Source of the DNA: Durusdinium trenchii
Taxonomy: Eukaryota; Sar; Dinophyceae; Suessiales; Symbiodiniaceae
NCBI GenBank assembly: GCA_963970005.1
Contig: CAXAMN010001414.1
Coordinates: 103,516-167,515 of the forward strand
Reading direction: 5' to 3'
DNA length: 64,000 nt
Positions 22,944 through 33,739 of this stretch are shown piece by piece. The position numbers were made by a program, and so were the translations under genes. Numbering within the stretch: position 1 is the stretch's first letter; the number at the start of each line of letters is the position of its first letter. The notes below the pieces were generated by a model. The model was not told the DNA's origin. It ran no database searches and saw nothing but the letters and a program-made list of their open reading frames with translations.

Positions 22944-23034
22944 TACCAGGACCCTCCTGTCGGGGTGCCCTGTCTGGAAGCCTATAGGTAGTGTGGGGTA
23001 GTTCATTGGACACCCCGACAGGAGGGTCCTGGTA
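22944..23034. mobile_element. Family A MITE-like fold-back with 24-bp perfect arms
   Basis: The arms begin TACCAGGACCCTCCTGTCGG and are perfectly complementary over 24 bp; the whole element is 91 bp. If the ends are CCAGGA and TCCTGG, the outer TA on each side is a target duplication of the kind Tc1/mariner elements leave. Confidence 0.8.
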
Positions 23035-23308
23035 TGAGTAAATCCCATGTAAATCCCCTACCCGCCCGTCTCGACAGTCCTTGGAACGGCGGTGTTTGGG
23101 CTTCAAAGCAACAACCTATTCTATAATATACATTGATATACTAATGCATGATATACTATTGCTGCTGACCCAGACCAGCAAGCCTCGAACTAGTTCCGTC
23201 ATTGTTTAAATAGGCCATTCTCGAGGTTTGCTGCTGTGGTCCTTAGCCGCCTGAACAAACCCAGACCTGAACTGAGCATCGCAAGAGGCAGCAGACTACA
23301 GTGACTAC

Positions 23309-23458
23309 ATGATGAAGGCGAATCTGGTGGAGTTCGCTTTGCGGGGTGATGGAACAGCACGTCTGCCGAAAGCAGATCTGCGCCATTCTCCACAGTTCAC
23401 GGCGGAGGTTTTCCCGAAGCACCGAACTGGGCGACATCGCATGACAGCTAGCCGATGA
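23309..23458 (+). CDS. Short ORF or terminal exon, unknown
   Basis: A 49-codon frame starts with two Met codons and reads MMKANLVEFALRGDGTARLP, then KADLRHSPQFTAEVFPKHRT, ending TGA. Composition is protein-like. The minus strand is also open over 23602-23243 with Cys-rich content (CCLLRCSVQVWVC), so the strand is uncertain. Confidence 0.35.
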   Translation: MMKANLVEFALRGDGTARLPKADLRHSPQFTAEVFPKHRTGRHRMTASR

Positions 23459-24114
23459 CGGCGAGAGTGGAAGAGGAAGAACTGACACGAGCCCCGCATC
23501 GGAGGTTGGAGGATGCAATCTCTGCCACCAAAGTCTCCTCTTCTCAAACCGATTTGACCAAAGAATGGCGCTTTTTTTCTGTATAGGGAATTGTCGCGGC
23601 ATCCTTCAGCAAGCCAGTCAGTTGGCAGCCGTCAAGGCGCTTTAGATCAAACAATGGCTTGATTCGCATACAACGGACGTGTACCAAACGGAGCAAGTTG
23701 GCAAGTCGCCACATGTTCCCAGACAAGTTTCTTTTCGTCCCCAAGCCATGAAACCTCTCCTTGCCATTCATAGTCATTTGAAGTATATAAGCACCGTGCA
23801 ATACTGTGCATTTTTTAAGGGAAGAGATGGGTGTTGTGGAGCTTGACCCAGGCTTGCAGAGGTTTGTTTCAAGGTCGCATGTTCTCCTAAAAGCATCTAA
23901 AAGCTATGTGCCAGGGCCGGGCCGTAACAAAAAGAAAATGCATTGGCCCACTCTTGGCCAGCTGGGTTCAAGGCAGATCTCAGAAGAATTGGGTACGGTA
24001 TGTACTAAGATTTGAGGTCCTAGAGATCCTGGGTCTCAATCCACACCTTACTGTAATGTGTGGCTTACGTTTACCACGCAGCATCACCAAATTCATTCCA
24101 CGGAAGGTCAAGGC

Positions 24115-24235
24115 CGATGTCCAGCTCTTCCTTTGGCGGGTTCAGGTCTCCCAGTTCCGTCCGCCACGGTGTCCATCACCCTGCGCGACGCGCGACGCGT
24201 CCCACGGGGCGAGGCAAACGGAAGGGTGCACAGAA
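24115..24235 (+). CDS. Probable exon, unknown
   Basis: The frame reads PALPLAGSGLPVPSATVSIT then LRDARRVPRGEAN. All three + frames are open over part of it; this one has the most protein-like residues. It contains the palindromic word GCGCGACGCGCGACGCG. Confidence 0.35.
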
Positions 24236-24457
24236 AGGGTTTTGCAAAAACCTGTTCTACTAACATCGTGGAAGGGGCGGGACATTCGTAGAACCCAAGG
24301 CTATTCGTGGACAGTTCGTGGAATGGTGGGCCAGTAGGAGAACTGACTGCAACGAAATCCCAGAAACCTTCGCAGAACTTTGTGGAAGGTATTTGATGTA
24401 CTAACTTCGTATAAGCGATTTTTGCTGACCCCCTTTCTCCACGCACCCTCCATTTAG

Positions 24458-24565
24458 CCTTCACCCACGGGGCGTCGCGAACTACGCGGACGCGGAGCTC
24501 GACGCGCAGGACGTGCGCAAAGAGGACGCGCCCGCGTTGGCCTTCCAAGGCTCCCGCGAGCGAAG
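24458..24565 (+). CDS. Exon, unknown acidic segment
   Basis: After CATTTAG the frame reads LHPRGVANYADAELDAQDVR then KEDAPALAFQGSRER. GC content is very high against AT-rich flanks. The regular acidic helix suggests real coding sequence. Probably part of the same gene as 24845-26473. Confidence 0.5.
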
Positions 24566-24844
24566 GGGGGGCATCGTTGGGTCGAAGCGAAAACCGGGGC
24601 AAACCTGGGTTTGACCGTAAGGGTCGGAGGATTTTGGGTTGCATCTTGGAGGTTCTGCGGCAGTATGAGTGGTGGTGATGGTGGTAGTAGTAGTAATAGT
24701 TGTTGTTGTTGTGGTCGTCGTCTTGTTGTTGTCTTGTCGGTTTATTTTGTTGTTCTCGGTTTGGGTATTCCGTGTTCAAGTTCGGTGTTGACCTCTTTCA
24801 GCTCAGCGTGTTGAATTCCAAACGTGTTTTTTCATGTTTACAAG

Positions 24845-24909
24845 GCTCTGGCCCACGGGAACTCCTGCACATCAGCTGTTCTAACTTTGGCAACCTCTAT
24901 GCCATGCAG
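24845..24909 (+). CDS. Short exon, unknown
   Basis: Between TTACAAG and ATGCAG the frame reads GSGPRELLHISCSNFGNLYA. It is consistent with a small exon linking 24458 and 25004. Confidence 0.35.
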
Positions 24910-25003
24910 CTATATCTGGTGTGGCGGGTCAACCCAGGACTTCTAGGCTCCCAACAAAGTTCATCGTTTTGAGAATCAGGACGTATGTGGTTTGTCTTGG
25001 CAG

Positions 25004-25288
25004 ATGCTCTTCGTCTTCATCTCGTCCCCTTTTCGCGAAGAGGGTCCTTACCGTCGAACGTCGTCGGCCTCCGCGGTAGGCTCCAACGTCCAGACCTCGG
25101 GCGATTTCCGGGGTGTGGGTGGGTTGGAGCTGGAAGCTTTCTCCGCCGTTTCTGGTGCTTTCTGGTCGCTATACATGTTCATGTTCCCCTGCCTGCCGAC
25201 ATGTTGGTCCCGCAATAAGTCGCGATTTCAAGAAAGCGTCAGGCGCCTGACTGACCGGCTGACCGACTGGATGTGGGCCGGGGATTGA
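25004..25288 (+). CDS. Membrane-protein exon
   Basis: After TTGGCAG the frame opens at ATG and stays open for 94 codons to TGA. It reads MLFVFISSPFREEGPYRRTS, NVQTSGDFRGVGGLELEAFS, AVSGAFWSLYMFMFPCLPTC and then a basic-acidic tail (RLTDRLTDWMW). The AVSGAFWSLYMFMF stretch is a clear membrane helix, preceded by a GVGGLELEAF region. It probably belongs with the helix exons at 21901 and 26107 in a multi-pass membrane protein. Confidence 0.5.
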   Translation: MLFVFISSPFREEGPYRRTSSASAVGSNVQTSGDFRGVGGLELEAFSAVSGAFWSLYMFMFPCLPTCWSRNKSRFQESVRRLTDRLTDWMWAGD

Positions 25289-25607
25289 TGAAATCACATG
25301 TCACTGTATACGAGATCCTTAAGGGTTCAGGACCATCCTGAGGATGTCCTTCAAGCCTTCGGCACCAAAGAAAACTCTCTCGAAGTGCGAACTCACCTCC
25401 AAGACCATGTTCCAAAAATGCCTGGACCCTAGATGACGGGGTATTTGCAAATGACAAAGGACAACATATCAATTTATCGAGTGACGAGTGACGGTCAGTG
25501 ACGGTGTTCATTGAGTGGTTTGGGGTGAGACATGGTGAGTGGGTTCGGAGCCGGAAGGAGCCAGCGCCTCGCCTCGCTGCGTCTTAACACATCTTTGGTG
25601 TTTCATC

Positions 25608-25706
25608 CCAGACACTCCATGGGACTGCCATATATGCCTACATTGGGGTGGTTGACCTGGGGTCAATTGATCGGTAAATATGCCAGTCCCATTAGTCGTG
25701 TTTGGG
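25608..25706. mobile_element. Family B MITE-like fold-back, copy 2
   Basis: It begins CCCAGACACTCCATGGGACT, holds GGTGGTTGACCTGGGGTC and TCAATTGATCGGTAAATATG, and ends with CAGTCCCATTAGTCGTGTTT. Confidence 0.75.
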
Positions 25707-26010
25707 GGTGTTTGATGTTTGTGCACACGTCACCTCCACCCCGAAGCATGACGGTCGGCCCTGCCAAGGAGGAGAGTGCCGCAGTTCCGCCAGGCCACGT
25801 CTTCCGTGGGAGGTTGGGAGCTTTCATGCAAAATGTGGTGAAACCAGACGTTTCGTCCCATATCCATTTGAACCGACATTCCGTATAGAAAGAATTTGCA
25901 GACTGCAGCTGCTGACCAATGACAGCGAGGAAGGGCAACTCGCCTAAATACAGTTGCTCAGAGTTTCAAGCAAACACCTGTATCATGTTATCACATGTTA
26001 TCACCTGTCA

Positions 26011-26093
26011 TACCAGGACCATCCAATGGGTGTCCAATGGACTACCCTGCACTACTTAGTCCATTGGACACCCAGACAGGAAATACTCCTGGC
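26011..26093. mobile_element. Family A MITE-like fold-back, degenerate right end
   Basis: It begins TACCAGGACCATCCAATGGG. The internal words TGTCCAATGGACTA and TAGTCCATTGGACA are reverse complements. The right end CTCCTGGCG has lost the terminal TA. Confidence 0.65.
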
Positions 26094-26106
26094 GCAAATC
26101 TTCCAG

Positions 26107-26190
26107 TCCTATTGGTCGCGATCCTTCTCCTGCTCATCGTCTTCCAAAAAACCCGCCTCTGCTGCCAGTACCAAAAACTGGGTTTGCACA
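26107..26190 (+). CDS. Exon encoding a transmembrane helix
   Basis: After TTCCAG the frame reads LLVAILLLLIVFQKTRLCCQ then YQKLG. A strongly hydrophobic helix is followed at once by basic residues and a Cys pair, typical of the cytosolic side of a membrane helix. It starts 14 bp after a family A element. Confidence 0.5.
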
Positions 26191-26299
26191 GAGGGGTAGG
26201 CTGGGACACCCCAGGCAGTATCAAACCTATGAATGATCAGAACATTCCGAAAGGAAGCTGCTTTTCGCCTTTTCCCACTCGAGTTACTTTGTTCTCCAG

Positions 26300-26473
26300 G
26301 TTTTGTTACAAACGGAGCCGCCATGCAGACAAGGCACGGTCGCCCCATGTCGCGACGCAATGCCAGGCCCAGCTCCAGGTGCAGCTCCGCTCCGGCCACT
26401 GGGCGGCGTGGGTGCCGCGCGGGGAACCCGCGCGCCGGGGTTCCCAGCCGCAGGCAGCAGAGATTCGGTCAAG
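26300..26473 (+). CDS. Cytosolic-looking exon, unknown
   Basis: From CTCCAG to a TCAAG|GTAGTT donor the frame reads FCYKRSRHADKARSPHVATQ, CQAQLQVQLRSGHWAAWVPR and GSQPQAAEIRS. It is basic and Gln-rich, following the membrane helix of 26107. Another frame, Ala/Pro-rich, is also open. Confidence 0.45.
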
Positions 26474-27485
26474 GTAGTTGCGCCATGTTGCGCCACACTA
26501 TTTGGCTGTGGTATAGGGAACAAGTCTGAATAAGTCGATGCAAGTGATGTGACATCGCGCTTGGTCTTTATTTTGAATTGCTCCAATATAGACTATAGTA
26601 GAATAGATGTTTGGTTGCAGCCCAAGATTCCGAAACATGCCTGTCGAGCTCCACGAAACCCGCAGTGGAACCCGACAGCCATCGGCTGTTTCGCATTGCC
26701 ATGGCATTGTTCCCGTCAATTCAGGTCACGATTTCACCAACGCAAAGAGACAACGGGAACGGCCCGAATCAAAAGAGACAACGGGACGGCGTGACGCGAC
26801 GGACGATCACAGCGTTTGACCACCATTATATGTTGTTTCCGGCGTTTGGTGCGACAGAGGCGTTTGGCCGTAGACCCAGAAAGCGCCAACGAAGTGAACT
26901 GAAGTTTGTTGGCCTAATCTGGGGCAGATGCCATTCGCCGATCCGCCTTCACTCCTCCCAGCTCATCCCAAAGACGTTTGACGCTCGGCTTTGGATTCAA
27001 GCTCTGCTTGGCTAAGGGCCAGTTCCATGCCTCACGCGAGAAAAGGCTCCTTGGAATGCACGAGTGGCGTGCGGGGCAAGGGTGGGACACTGCTGGGGAG
27101 GTTGGAGATGGTCGGAGGTAGGAACTTGACTTGTAAGTAATTATAAGATACTTTGAGAACACTAGCAGTACTAGTACACGTTTTCATTGTAAAAGGTTTA
27201 TTTATTTTTATTTGTCAAGACATGTCAAGACCCGATTAATAACCCACCCTCTCCACATGGTAGGTCAACAAGGCTTCAACAAGGTCAAGAAGATATGAGA
27301 TACCACTCATGAGTCATGAGGTCCACCTCCCGTGAATAATCTGCTGATTGTCAACTTCTTTGTCCACACAGTTCAACCGGTATGTAATCTTTTAGGTGGA
27401 TGGGCTTTGCTTGTTGCTGTTGCAATCATCGCAGTGCTCATCAGAGAGAGGCAACAGTGAAAAATATAATCGGCGAAGAAGCGAG
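26474..27485. other. Repeat-rich non-coding stretch
   Basis: No confident exon. A long frame at 26611-27012 includes the near-tandem AAAGAGACAACGGGA repeat (26744, 26770) and looks like transposon debris. The rest is AT-rich. Confidence 0.35.
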
Positions 27486-27487
27486 TA

Positions 27488-27812
27488 TGTAGTAGTAGTA
27501 GTAGTAGCAGCAGTAGTAGTAGTAGTGGTAGTGGTAGTGGTAGTAGTAGTAGTGGTAGTAGTAGTGGTAGTAGTAGTAGTAGGAGTAGTAGTAGTAGTAG
27601 CAGGAGTAGTAGTAGTAGTAGTTGTAGTAGTAGTAGTAGTAGTAGTAGGAGTAGCAGTAGCAGTAGCAGTAGTAGCAGTAGTAGTAGTAGTAGTAGCAGG
27701 AGTAGTAGTAGTAGTAGCAGTAGTAGTGGTGGTAGTAGTAGTGGTAGTAGTAGTCGTCGTCGTCGTCGTAGTCGTAGTCGCAGGAGTAGCAGTAGCAGTA
27801 GTAGTAGTTGTT
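27488..27812. repeat. Long (GTA)n trinucleotide array with interruptions
   Basis: About 320 bp of AGT/GTA triplets, interrupted by GCA, GGA and GGT variants and a short GTC block. It gives artefactual poly-Val and poly-Thr frames. Confidence 0.95.
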
Positions 27813-28105
27813 GTTTTCTTTGTTGTTGTGGTAGTCTTAGCCGTATCGTAGTAGCAGTCGTCGTAATAGTTCAAACAAACAAGCCAAAAAGCTACCCAGG
27901 GACATGGTCACATTAAAAGGGGTTAGTAGTGCAGATTATTGATGGGGGACCGGCCCTTGTGAGGGGTACCCTTTGTGAACTTCTCAAATGACTTGTTTAA
28001 TTGCTTTTTAACAAGGCAATTTATAGGCCCTGAACCCTAAAATACCCTAATTAGACATTTTTGGTGATTTGATCAAAAAGCTCGTAGGTAGTAGGGAGTT
28101 GGTGG

Positions 28106-28301
28106 TAGGTATAGTAGTCGTCGTCGTCGTCCTCGTCCTTGTCCTCGTCCTAGTCGTCGTAGTCGTGGTGGTAGTAGTATAGTAGTAGCAGTAGCAGTAG
28201 TAGGAGCAGTGGCAGTGGCAGTAGTAGCAGTAGCAGTAACAGTAGCTGCAGTAATTGTAGTAGTAGTAGTAGTAGTAGTAGTTGTTGTTGTTGTTGTTGC
28301 A
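28106..28301. repeat. (GTC)n/(GTA)n/(GTT)n compound trinucleotide array
   Basis: GTCGTCGTC grades into AGTAGTAGC and ends in GTTGTTGTT. It resembles the 27488 array in unit and variants, about 300 bp away. Confidence 0.9.
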
Positions 28302-28744
28302 ACACGAAAATTTGACCTCGTTGTTGGCTCGGGTTAACTGGGGGGGTTCTGGTGCCCAACCCAATTATTAAATGTATTATTGGTCGCTGATGTCCGGGGG
28401 CTTTGTGGGCTCTGATTAACGTTTATTGACCTTGACTTGACAGTACATAGGTCAGTTAGGCTGGTTGCCACATGCTGCCACCGGGTCATCAATTCAGGTG
28501 TTCTGCACACGGTCGCACGCAAGGATGACCCTTGTTTGCCGCCCAAGGATGTAGCCCAGTACTCCGGCTTTGAACACAGACTTGGCCGGGCCATCATTGG
28601 AAATGGCGATAAGCATGTGGGAGGTGGTGTGCAAAGCGATCACCATGCAAATTGGGCCTGTTTAGGCACTCAAGCCTCTCCTGGTTAGGCCCCTTCTCGG
28701 TTCCGCCCCGTCGCTTCGACCCGAGGCCCCTCCATGTGCCCTAG

Positions 28745-28843
28745 CCTGTCCAGCCTGTTGGGAGCCCAGAGGAACCTTTGCGAACCGAACGTCGCCCAGA
28801 GGCGAGGAACGTGTTTGGTCAGAAGAAGTGGAATCAGTTGCAG
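28745..28843 (+). CDS. Probable exon, unknown basic segment
   Basis: After CCCTAG the frame reads PVQPVGSPEEPLRTERRPEA then RNVFGQKKWNQLQ. An in-frame stop lies just upstream, as expected for an intron. Not recognised. Confidence 0.45.
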
Positions 28844-29394
28844 ACTGGTCAGGCTGGATCCAGTAGACCCCTCCAAGTCCCTGATTCAAGGCATCTTGTT
28901 CTTTTTTTCCAACCGGGTTGCCTTAGCTCGGCATTCGCTGAAAAAGAGGATCAGATGATCAGATTAGGCTTGTAGAAATGGGACGCCGCTCAATCACAAA
29001 CAATAGAAAAACTAACTAACCTTGTCCCTTTGTCAGGATTGGATGCGCAGTTGATGGAGAAAGAGAAGAACCCTCACAATTTATCAGGATTCAATATATA
29101 TATATATTTCACAATTCACTCTGATCCTTTCAAGATATCCAGGAAAAGGGGGGCGCCTTTGCCGTCCAACCACAATCACGGTGCAGACGCACATCATAGA
29201 CCACCTTCTCGCATACCAGCTCGCACACCCATTCACCACTTATATGGAGACCATGAAAAACCACATCCTGACATGGCATATTTGTACATCGGTCTGGTTT
29301 CAAGTCACTGGGCTGATCTGGGAAAATACTTCAGACGTCACTCGACAGCCTCGTTTTCCTCCCTCTTCGTTTATAACTGCTTCCCGCGCTTTTC

Positions 29395-29569
29395 TTTGTG
29401 GCCGCGGAGCCGCGCGGGTTCCCCCGTGCGGGTTCCCCCGCGGAGCCGCGCAAAAATCGCGCCGAGAAAGCCTCAGCCGCGGGTGGTGCCAATCCGTCCG
29501 GGTGTCTTCCCCAAAGCCGGGCAGGCCAGGGCAGCCAGGGTGCAAAGACACCCCGGGAAAGGGGGGTGA
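29395..29569 (+). CDS. GC-rich block, possible exon, frame unclear
   Basis: Two + frames are open (RAKIAPRKPQPRVVPIRPGV and EPRKNRAEKASAAGGANPSG). It contains two tandem copies of GCGGGTTCCCCCG. The GC contrast suggests an exon, but I cannot select the frame. Confidence 0.3.
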
Positions 29570-29853
29570 AGAAGCATGGGCGAGCACGGGAGTTGTTCGG
29601 TTCTTTTGGAGGATGAACTGGTATGACAACATCAGGAGAGTTTCAGATATTGAATGCCGCTATATTTTCATGACATCTACGGTGCGGTCAACATGCACCA
29701 CCAAACTGTATTCCGAGGCAGGTGCGTTCCGCTTGAGACCAGCCTCTTTCATCCCCGACCCACGCGTCGGTTCTCCAGACTCCCTCACGGCCGGGCAGGT
29801 GCCTTCAGCGCCACCAGGCCGTAGTCATACATGGAGCGTTTGGGATGGGTTTG

Positions 29854-29961
29854 TACCAGGACCCACAGGAGTTGGGTGGTTCATGGACACCCCGAATCAC
29901 CTCTTTTCGGGCCCTTTTCGGGGCTATCAAGTTCGACACCCCTGGTCTGGGTGTCCTGGTA
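29854..29961. mobile_element. Family A MITE-like fold-back
   Basis: It begins TACCAGGACCCACAGGAG and ends GGTCTGGGTGTCCTGGTA. The core GACACCCCGAATCACCTC then CGGGGCTATCAAGTTCGACA matches the inverted copy at 41049. A TTTTCGGG word is duplicated inside. Confidence 0.75.
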
Positions 29962-30269
29962 CAGGCGAATGGACCTTGGAACTGAAGAATCTTTCAGACA
30001 AGCTTTTGGGCTCTGGACAAGGAGGTCCCTTTGTCCAATCAGTCCATATCGAACTGGGGGTCCTTTAGTTCAACAGAAATCCTAGGCGTTTTCTGAGTGC
30101 AGCAAGCTGCCCCTACTTCTTCGGAGCCTACAGGGCTCCAAATTGGGGCGTGTGGTGAGGGCGAAAGAAAGGGCAAACGGAACCATGTAATGCATAGGCT
30201 GTTGATCAATGAGACCTCTAAATTAACGGGCAGGATTGCATCACCAGGAGCAACCAAACCCTAGAAAAA

Positions 30270-30476
30270 AGACGACCTGTTTCCGAAAACCCATGTTTTG
30301 GCATACAAGACGACGAAAACAAAGTTTTTCCGTGAAAACTCGGTTTCTCATGTTCAGAACCCGTATTTATCCGTGCAAAGCCCGTAATTTGCCCGTAAAA
30401 ACCAATCTTTTGTGAATGGATTTTGAGAAACCCGGTTTTAGTTGCAAAAACTGTGTTTCTTTTTTCAAGACCCTAG
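30270..30476. repeat. Degenerate AAACCCGTTTT-type repeats
   Basis: Words such as GAAAACCCATGTTTT, GAAAACTCGGTTT, AACCCGTATTT and AAACCCGGTTTT recur every 20-30 bp. The tract is AT-rich with no coding frame. Confidence 0.5.
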
Positions 30477-30847
30477 GTATTTCTAGGTGTTGGATGGTTT
30501 GGGTACATCTCCACATGGGGCTTCATTCATCAACAGTCTAATCAGCCTACATCAGAACAGTTGCATTTGGGTCACAACTCACAGTTCTTCAAGTTCAATA
30601 GGCAACTCTTCAGGTGATGCGAAGGCCGAATCCCCAGGAAGACATGCCGTTGCCATCCTCCACGTTGGCTTGGGGCAGGTATTAGAGGCCTAGAACCTGA
30701 GTGATCCCTTTTGGAGCTTCGCCCATCCAAACAGAGGTCAAATATGTATTTTATCCTTCTACTGATCCTCCCGTCTGCCGAAGATGTTTTGAGGGTTTCA
30801 CGACATGGCACGAACCAAGCCAATCCTTACCACCTCCCCCCCCCCCG

Positions 30848-30990
30848 CGCTTCCGCTTTGGACGCCGGAGCGGGTCCGGTCGACAGGTTGGGATCCCTCG
30901 GATGCCGCGCCGGAAGGCGGTTGGGCGGTTGGCGTTCGATGAAGCCTTCGATCGGAAGAACGTCTTTTGGGACCCAATCCGTCCAGTCGA
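30848..30990 (+). CDS. Probable exon, unknown basic segment
   Basis: The frame reads RFGRRSGSGRQVGIPRMPRR, then KAVGRLAFDEAFDRKNVFWD. Splice ends are unclear (AG at 30882 could begin the exon). The minus strand is open as well, but its reading is less balanced. Confidence 0.4.
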
Positions 30991-31732
30991 CACATGTTGC
31001 ACCCCACAAGTCGCTGAGTGGGGTGGTTCTGAGTCCCATCGTGTGTGTGCACCCTTTGACACCCCATTGTGACTGGTGAACGGCCCCTTAACATCGTTTC
31101 ACATGTTTCGCCTGTGTGATTGGATGGCACCCCAAATGCCCCGATCATGGATATGGCAAAGCTTGGAGCCTGTTGTGCAATAGGTCTATAGGTCTCCCCC
31201 TACGGGTCATGATGCGATGCTTTTTGAAAAATAATCAGGAAACAGTTGAGGGTCTAGTCAAAGACACCTGGTGTTTGATGTGTTTTGTGGTCAAGGCTGT
31301 AGGGCCCCGCACTCAAGGCAAGCAAGACTTTAAAACACGTTCAACATATATCTGCTTCTTTGCATGTTCACACCCCGACTATAGTTCCCCCTAAGATCTC
31401 CAAGTCAGTGTCGACAAGGCCCAAAAGGATCACATCAATAGTGTATGACACAGGGCCCCCTGAGGGGTGGTTGATGGAGACCCCTGAACCTCTTAGGAGT
31501 TCAGACACCCGGGGCCCTGCTATGATCATATGATGACATTGCCATGATTTGAGAACACATGGTATGATTTCTGAAAAGAGCAAGGCCTGGCAATCTTCCC
31601 AACATCCAATCTTACATGGTAAAAGAACTTTATCTGCAACATATATATTATATATCCCAACATCATCCAGACCCCAAGATAGACCCAGGACTTCTATTTC
31701 TCTTGGTCTTCAAAAGCCATCCGAGTAGTCTC

Positions 31733-31845
31733 TGGTCGATGCAGGCGGACCCGATGGTCAGGCCGGACCAGCTGACGGGACTGAAAGCTGACGCATCCGC
31801 GCTTTCCGGAGAGGAAGCCGAAGAAGTGGTTTTCAGGCTTGGGTG
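31733..31845 (+). CDS. Probable exon, unknown
   Basis: The frame reads MQADPMVRPDQLTGLKADAS then ALSGEEAEEVVFRLG and stops at TGA. It is an amphipathic, acidic segment. An acceptor may be GATGCAG at about 31743. Confidence 0.4.
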
Positions 31846-32694
31846 AAAAGAGTATATTCAAGGAGGTTAAACACCCAAGGGTTTGGACAGACAGGACCTT
31901 CTGCCGCCAAACTCTTCAACTAATTGAGTTTGGCCCAGTGCATTCAGGGTATTGTAACGCATTGTAGGCTTAGGACTTAGGACATGCTTTTGGGGGATGC
32001 TTGGTTGCGCCATGTTGCTCGTCGTGCCAATGCCAGACAGGAGATTTGGATGGATTTGGTGGCTCCCGTGTCACCATGTCTTTGTTGTAGACTACGGACT
32101 CAGTTTGGTTAATATCTTCAGCAAACTCGCCGCTGATACTTGTACACATACACCAGAGAAAATCCATGCAAATCCTGATATACATCGAGCGACGACGATG
32201 TATCCCGAGAAATGAACAATCTCCGCTAAGTTCCCAGGCTGCGTGGAACAGCAGCGTTTTGGTGGAGTGAACCTCTAAAGGGGACCTCCTCCTACCTACC
32301 CCCTCAGAGACATGTTTTTAAGGGCCTACTGCCTACTAGAGCTCTTTCATGCAGTAAGGGGCCAGACCTGGAGGAGGCGGATCCGACTTCAAGAGTTTGT
32401 TGGGTGCGGGCGTGCCATGTACTCCTTGAGTCACTGTGGTGGACTCACGAGCCAGTGGCGGCCAGTGTGCCGGACCTTTGCAGGGTTCTTTTGTGTTGAG
32501 CATTTTCATGGATAGCTTATTATAGAGTTCCAGACCGTGGGCAGTTGTGGGATTGGTTCAACTTGGCATCTTGGATCACCCAGGAAGGAATCATCAGATT
32601 GTCAGCGGCAAAAACAACATCACTCATCATGCCCTGAACCTTTTGAATTTTGATGCACTTCTAAACCTGAGGGCTACGACTGGAGGTACGACGC

Positions 32695-32718
32695 CCTAGG
32701 CCCTAAAAAGGCCCTAGG
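32695..32718. repeat. Hairpin
   Basis: CCTAGGCCCTAAAAAGGCC then CTAGG: complementary arms around an A-rich loop, immediately followed by a second, larger hairpin. Confidence 0.7.
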
Positions 32719-32783
32719 AGGGGAAAAGACACATCTCGAAAAACAAGGACTTCCCCCTCGTGTCTCGATGTGTCTTTCCCTCC
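32717..32783. repeat. Large hairpin with 18-bp arms
   Basis: The left arm GGAGGGGAAAAGACACATC pairs with the right arm GATGTGTCTTTCCCTCC, with small bulges; the inner TCGA words also pair. It may be a further fold-back family. Confidence 0.7.
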
Positions 32784-33449
32784 GGAAGGGACGAGACACG
32801 AAACCGGCCGGGCACTTCGCCTCACACACCCGTCACCGGCCGGGGCCGACGCCTACGGCCCCGAGGCCTCGCGGGCTCGAGTCACGATGACGTGGAATGC
32901 TCAATTGGGCGGACAAAGGGTGGAAATGAAAGTGCTTTAAGGCAGGGATCCTATATAAATGCATGCTAACAACCTAACAACCTATATACCCAGGAAAGAA
33001 ACAACCCAACCAAAAGTTATGACATGCATGCTTGGACAATGGTTTGTTTGGTTGATCTGACCTGCGGGAGAAAGACTTGGTGATGGGTTTCTCCCATTTC
33101 GACCTTCTCTGATCAGCGACTCGCCGTCTTAGCGTCGCGTGAGTCGTGCTCCTTCACCCCCTTCCAGTGGGAGTCGCTTGACCCGCGGAGTCGCTTGAGG
33201 CCCATTCCCAGCTGTGGATCACCAAGAGGTTTCCCGGGTCAAGAACCATGGGTCAAACCCCTTCTGGAACAATCCCCTTATGAAGGGTCATTTATTATTT
33301 ATGCATGTAGGATCATGTAGGAGTAGGTGTAGGGGAACCACCTGGTAGAAGAAGACATGTGGGTCACGGCTTCATCCATCTGCTTGCTTCAATCTGCTTC
33401 ATCTTCACGACCCATCAGATGTTCCCCCGTCCGCTCCGCCCAGGTTGAA

Positions 33450-33557
33450 CCGACCTCCGGCGCCCTCGAGACCTCCGGCGCCCGCCCAGTGCGGTCGACC
33501 CGGCGGAAGAGCGGTGGAGCACGGGGGTGAAGGACGCGCGTCTGGAGATGCACAAGG
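33450..33557 (+). CDS. Probable exon, unknown
   Basis: The frame reads RRPPSAVDPAEERWSTGVKD then ARLEMHK before AAG|GTGTGT. The upstream part holds a repeated CGACCTCCGGCGCC word. Two other frames are open but have unnatural composition. Confidence 0.35.
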
Positions 33558-33739
33558 TGTGTAGGTCTATAGGGTCTATAGGGTTTAGGGCTGTGTAGGT
33601 CATACTTGCCAAAAAAGGCGCCCATTCATGTTAAGTAATGAAGTCTGGACTTGGGAAGGTGATGGAAGCATTGAGAAACTGTCAGGTGTGGTGAGAATTC
33701 AGAACTGAAGTCCATTTTTTCAGCCTTTTGGCTGAATGA

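Larger units (their letters stand above)
31850..33440. other. Mostly non-coding stretch
   Basis: No confident exon. A frame at 32312-32515 (FLRAYCLLELFHAVRGQTWR) could be coding but lacks splice support. Two hairpins lie at 32695-32783. A GC-rich block at 32795-32895 has open frames of uncertain meaning. Confidence 0.3.

Noticed and set aside
27392..27874. Long poly-Val and poly-Thr reading frames
   Set aside because: They are translations of a trinucleotide array with no unique sequence.
33575..33595. Telomere-like repeat (GGGTTTAGGG)
   Set aside because: A single TTTAGGG copy within GGGTCTATA repeats; no array.
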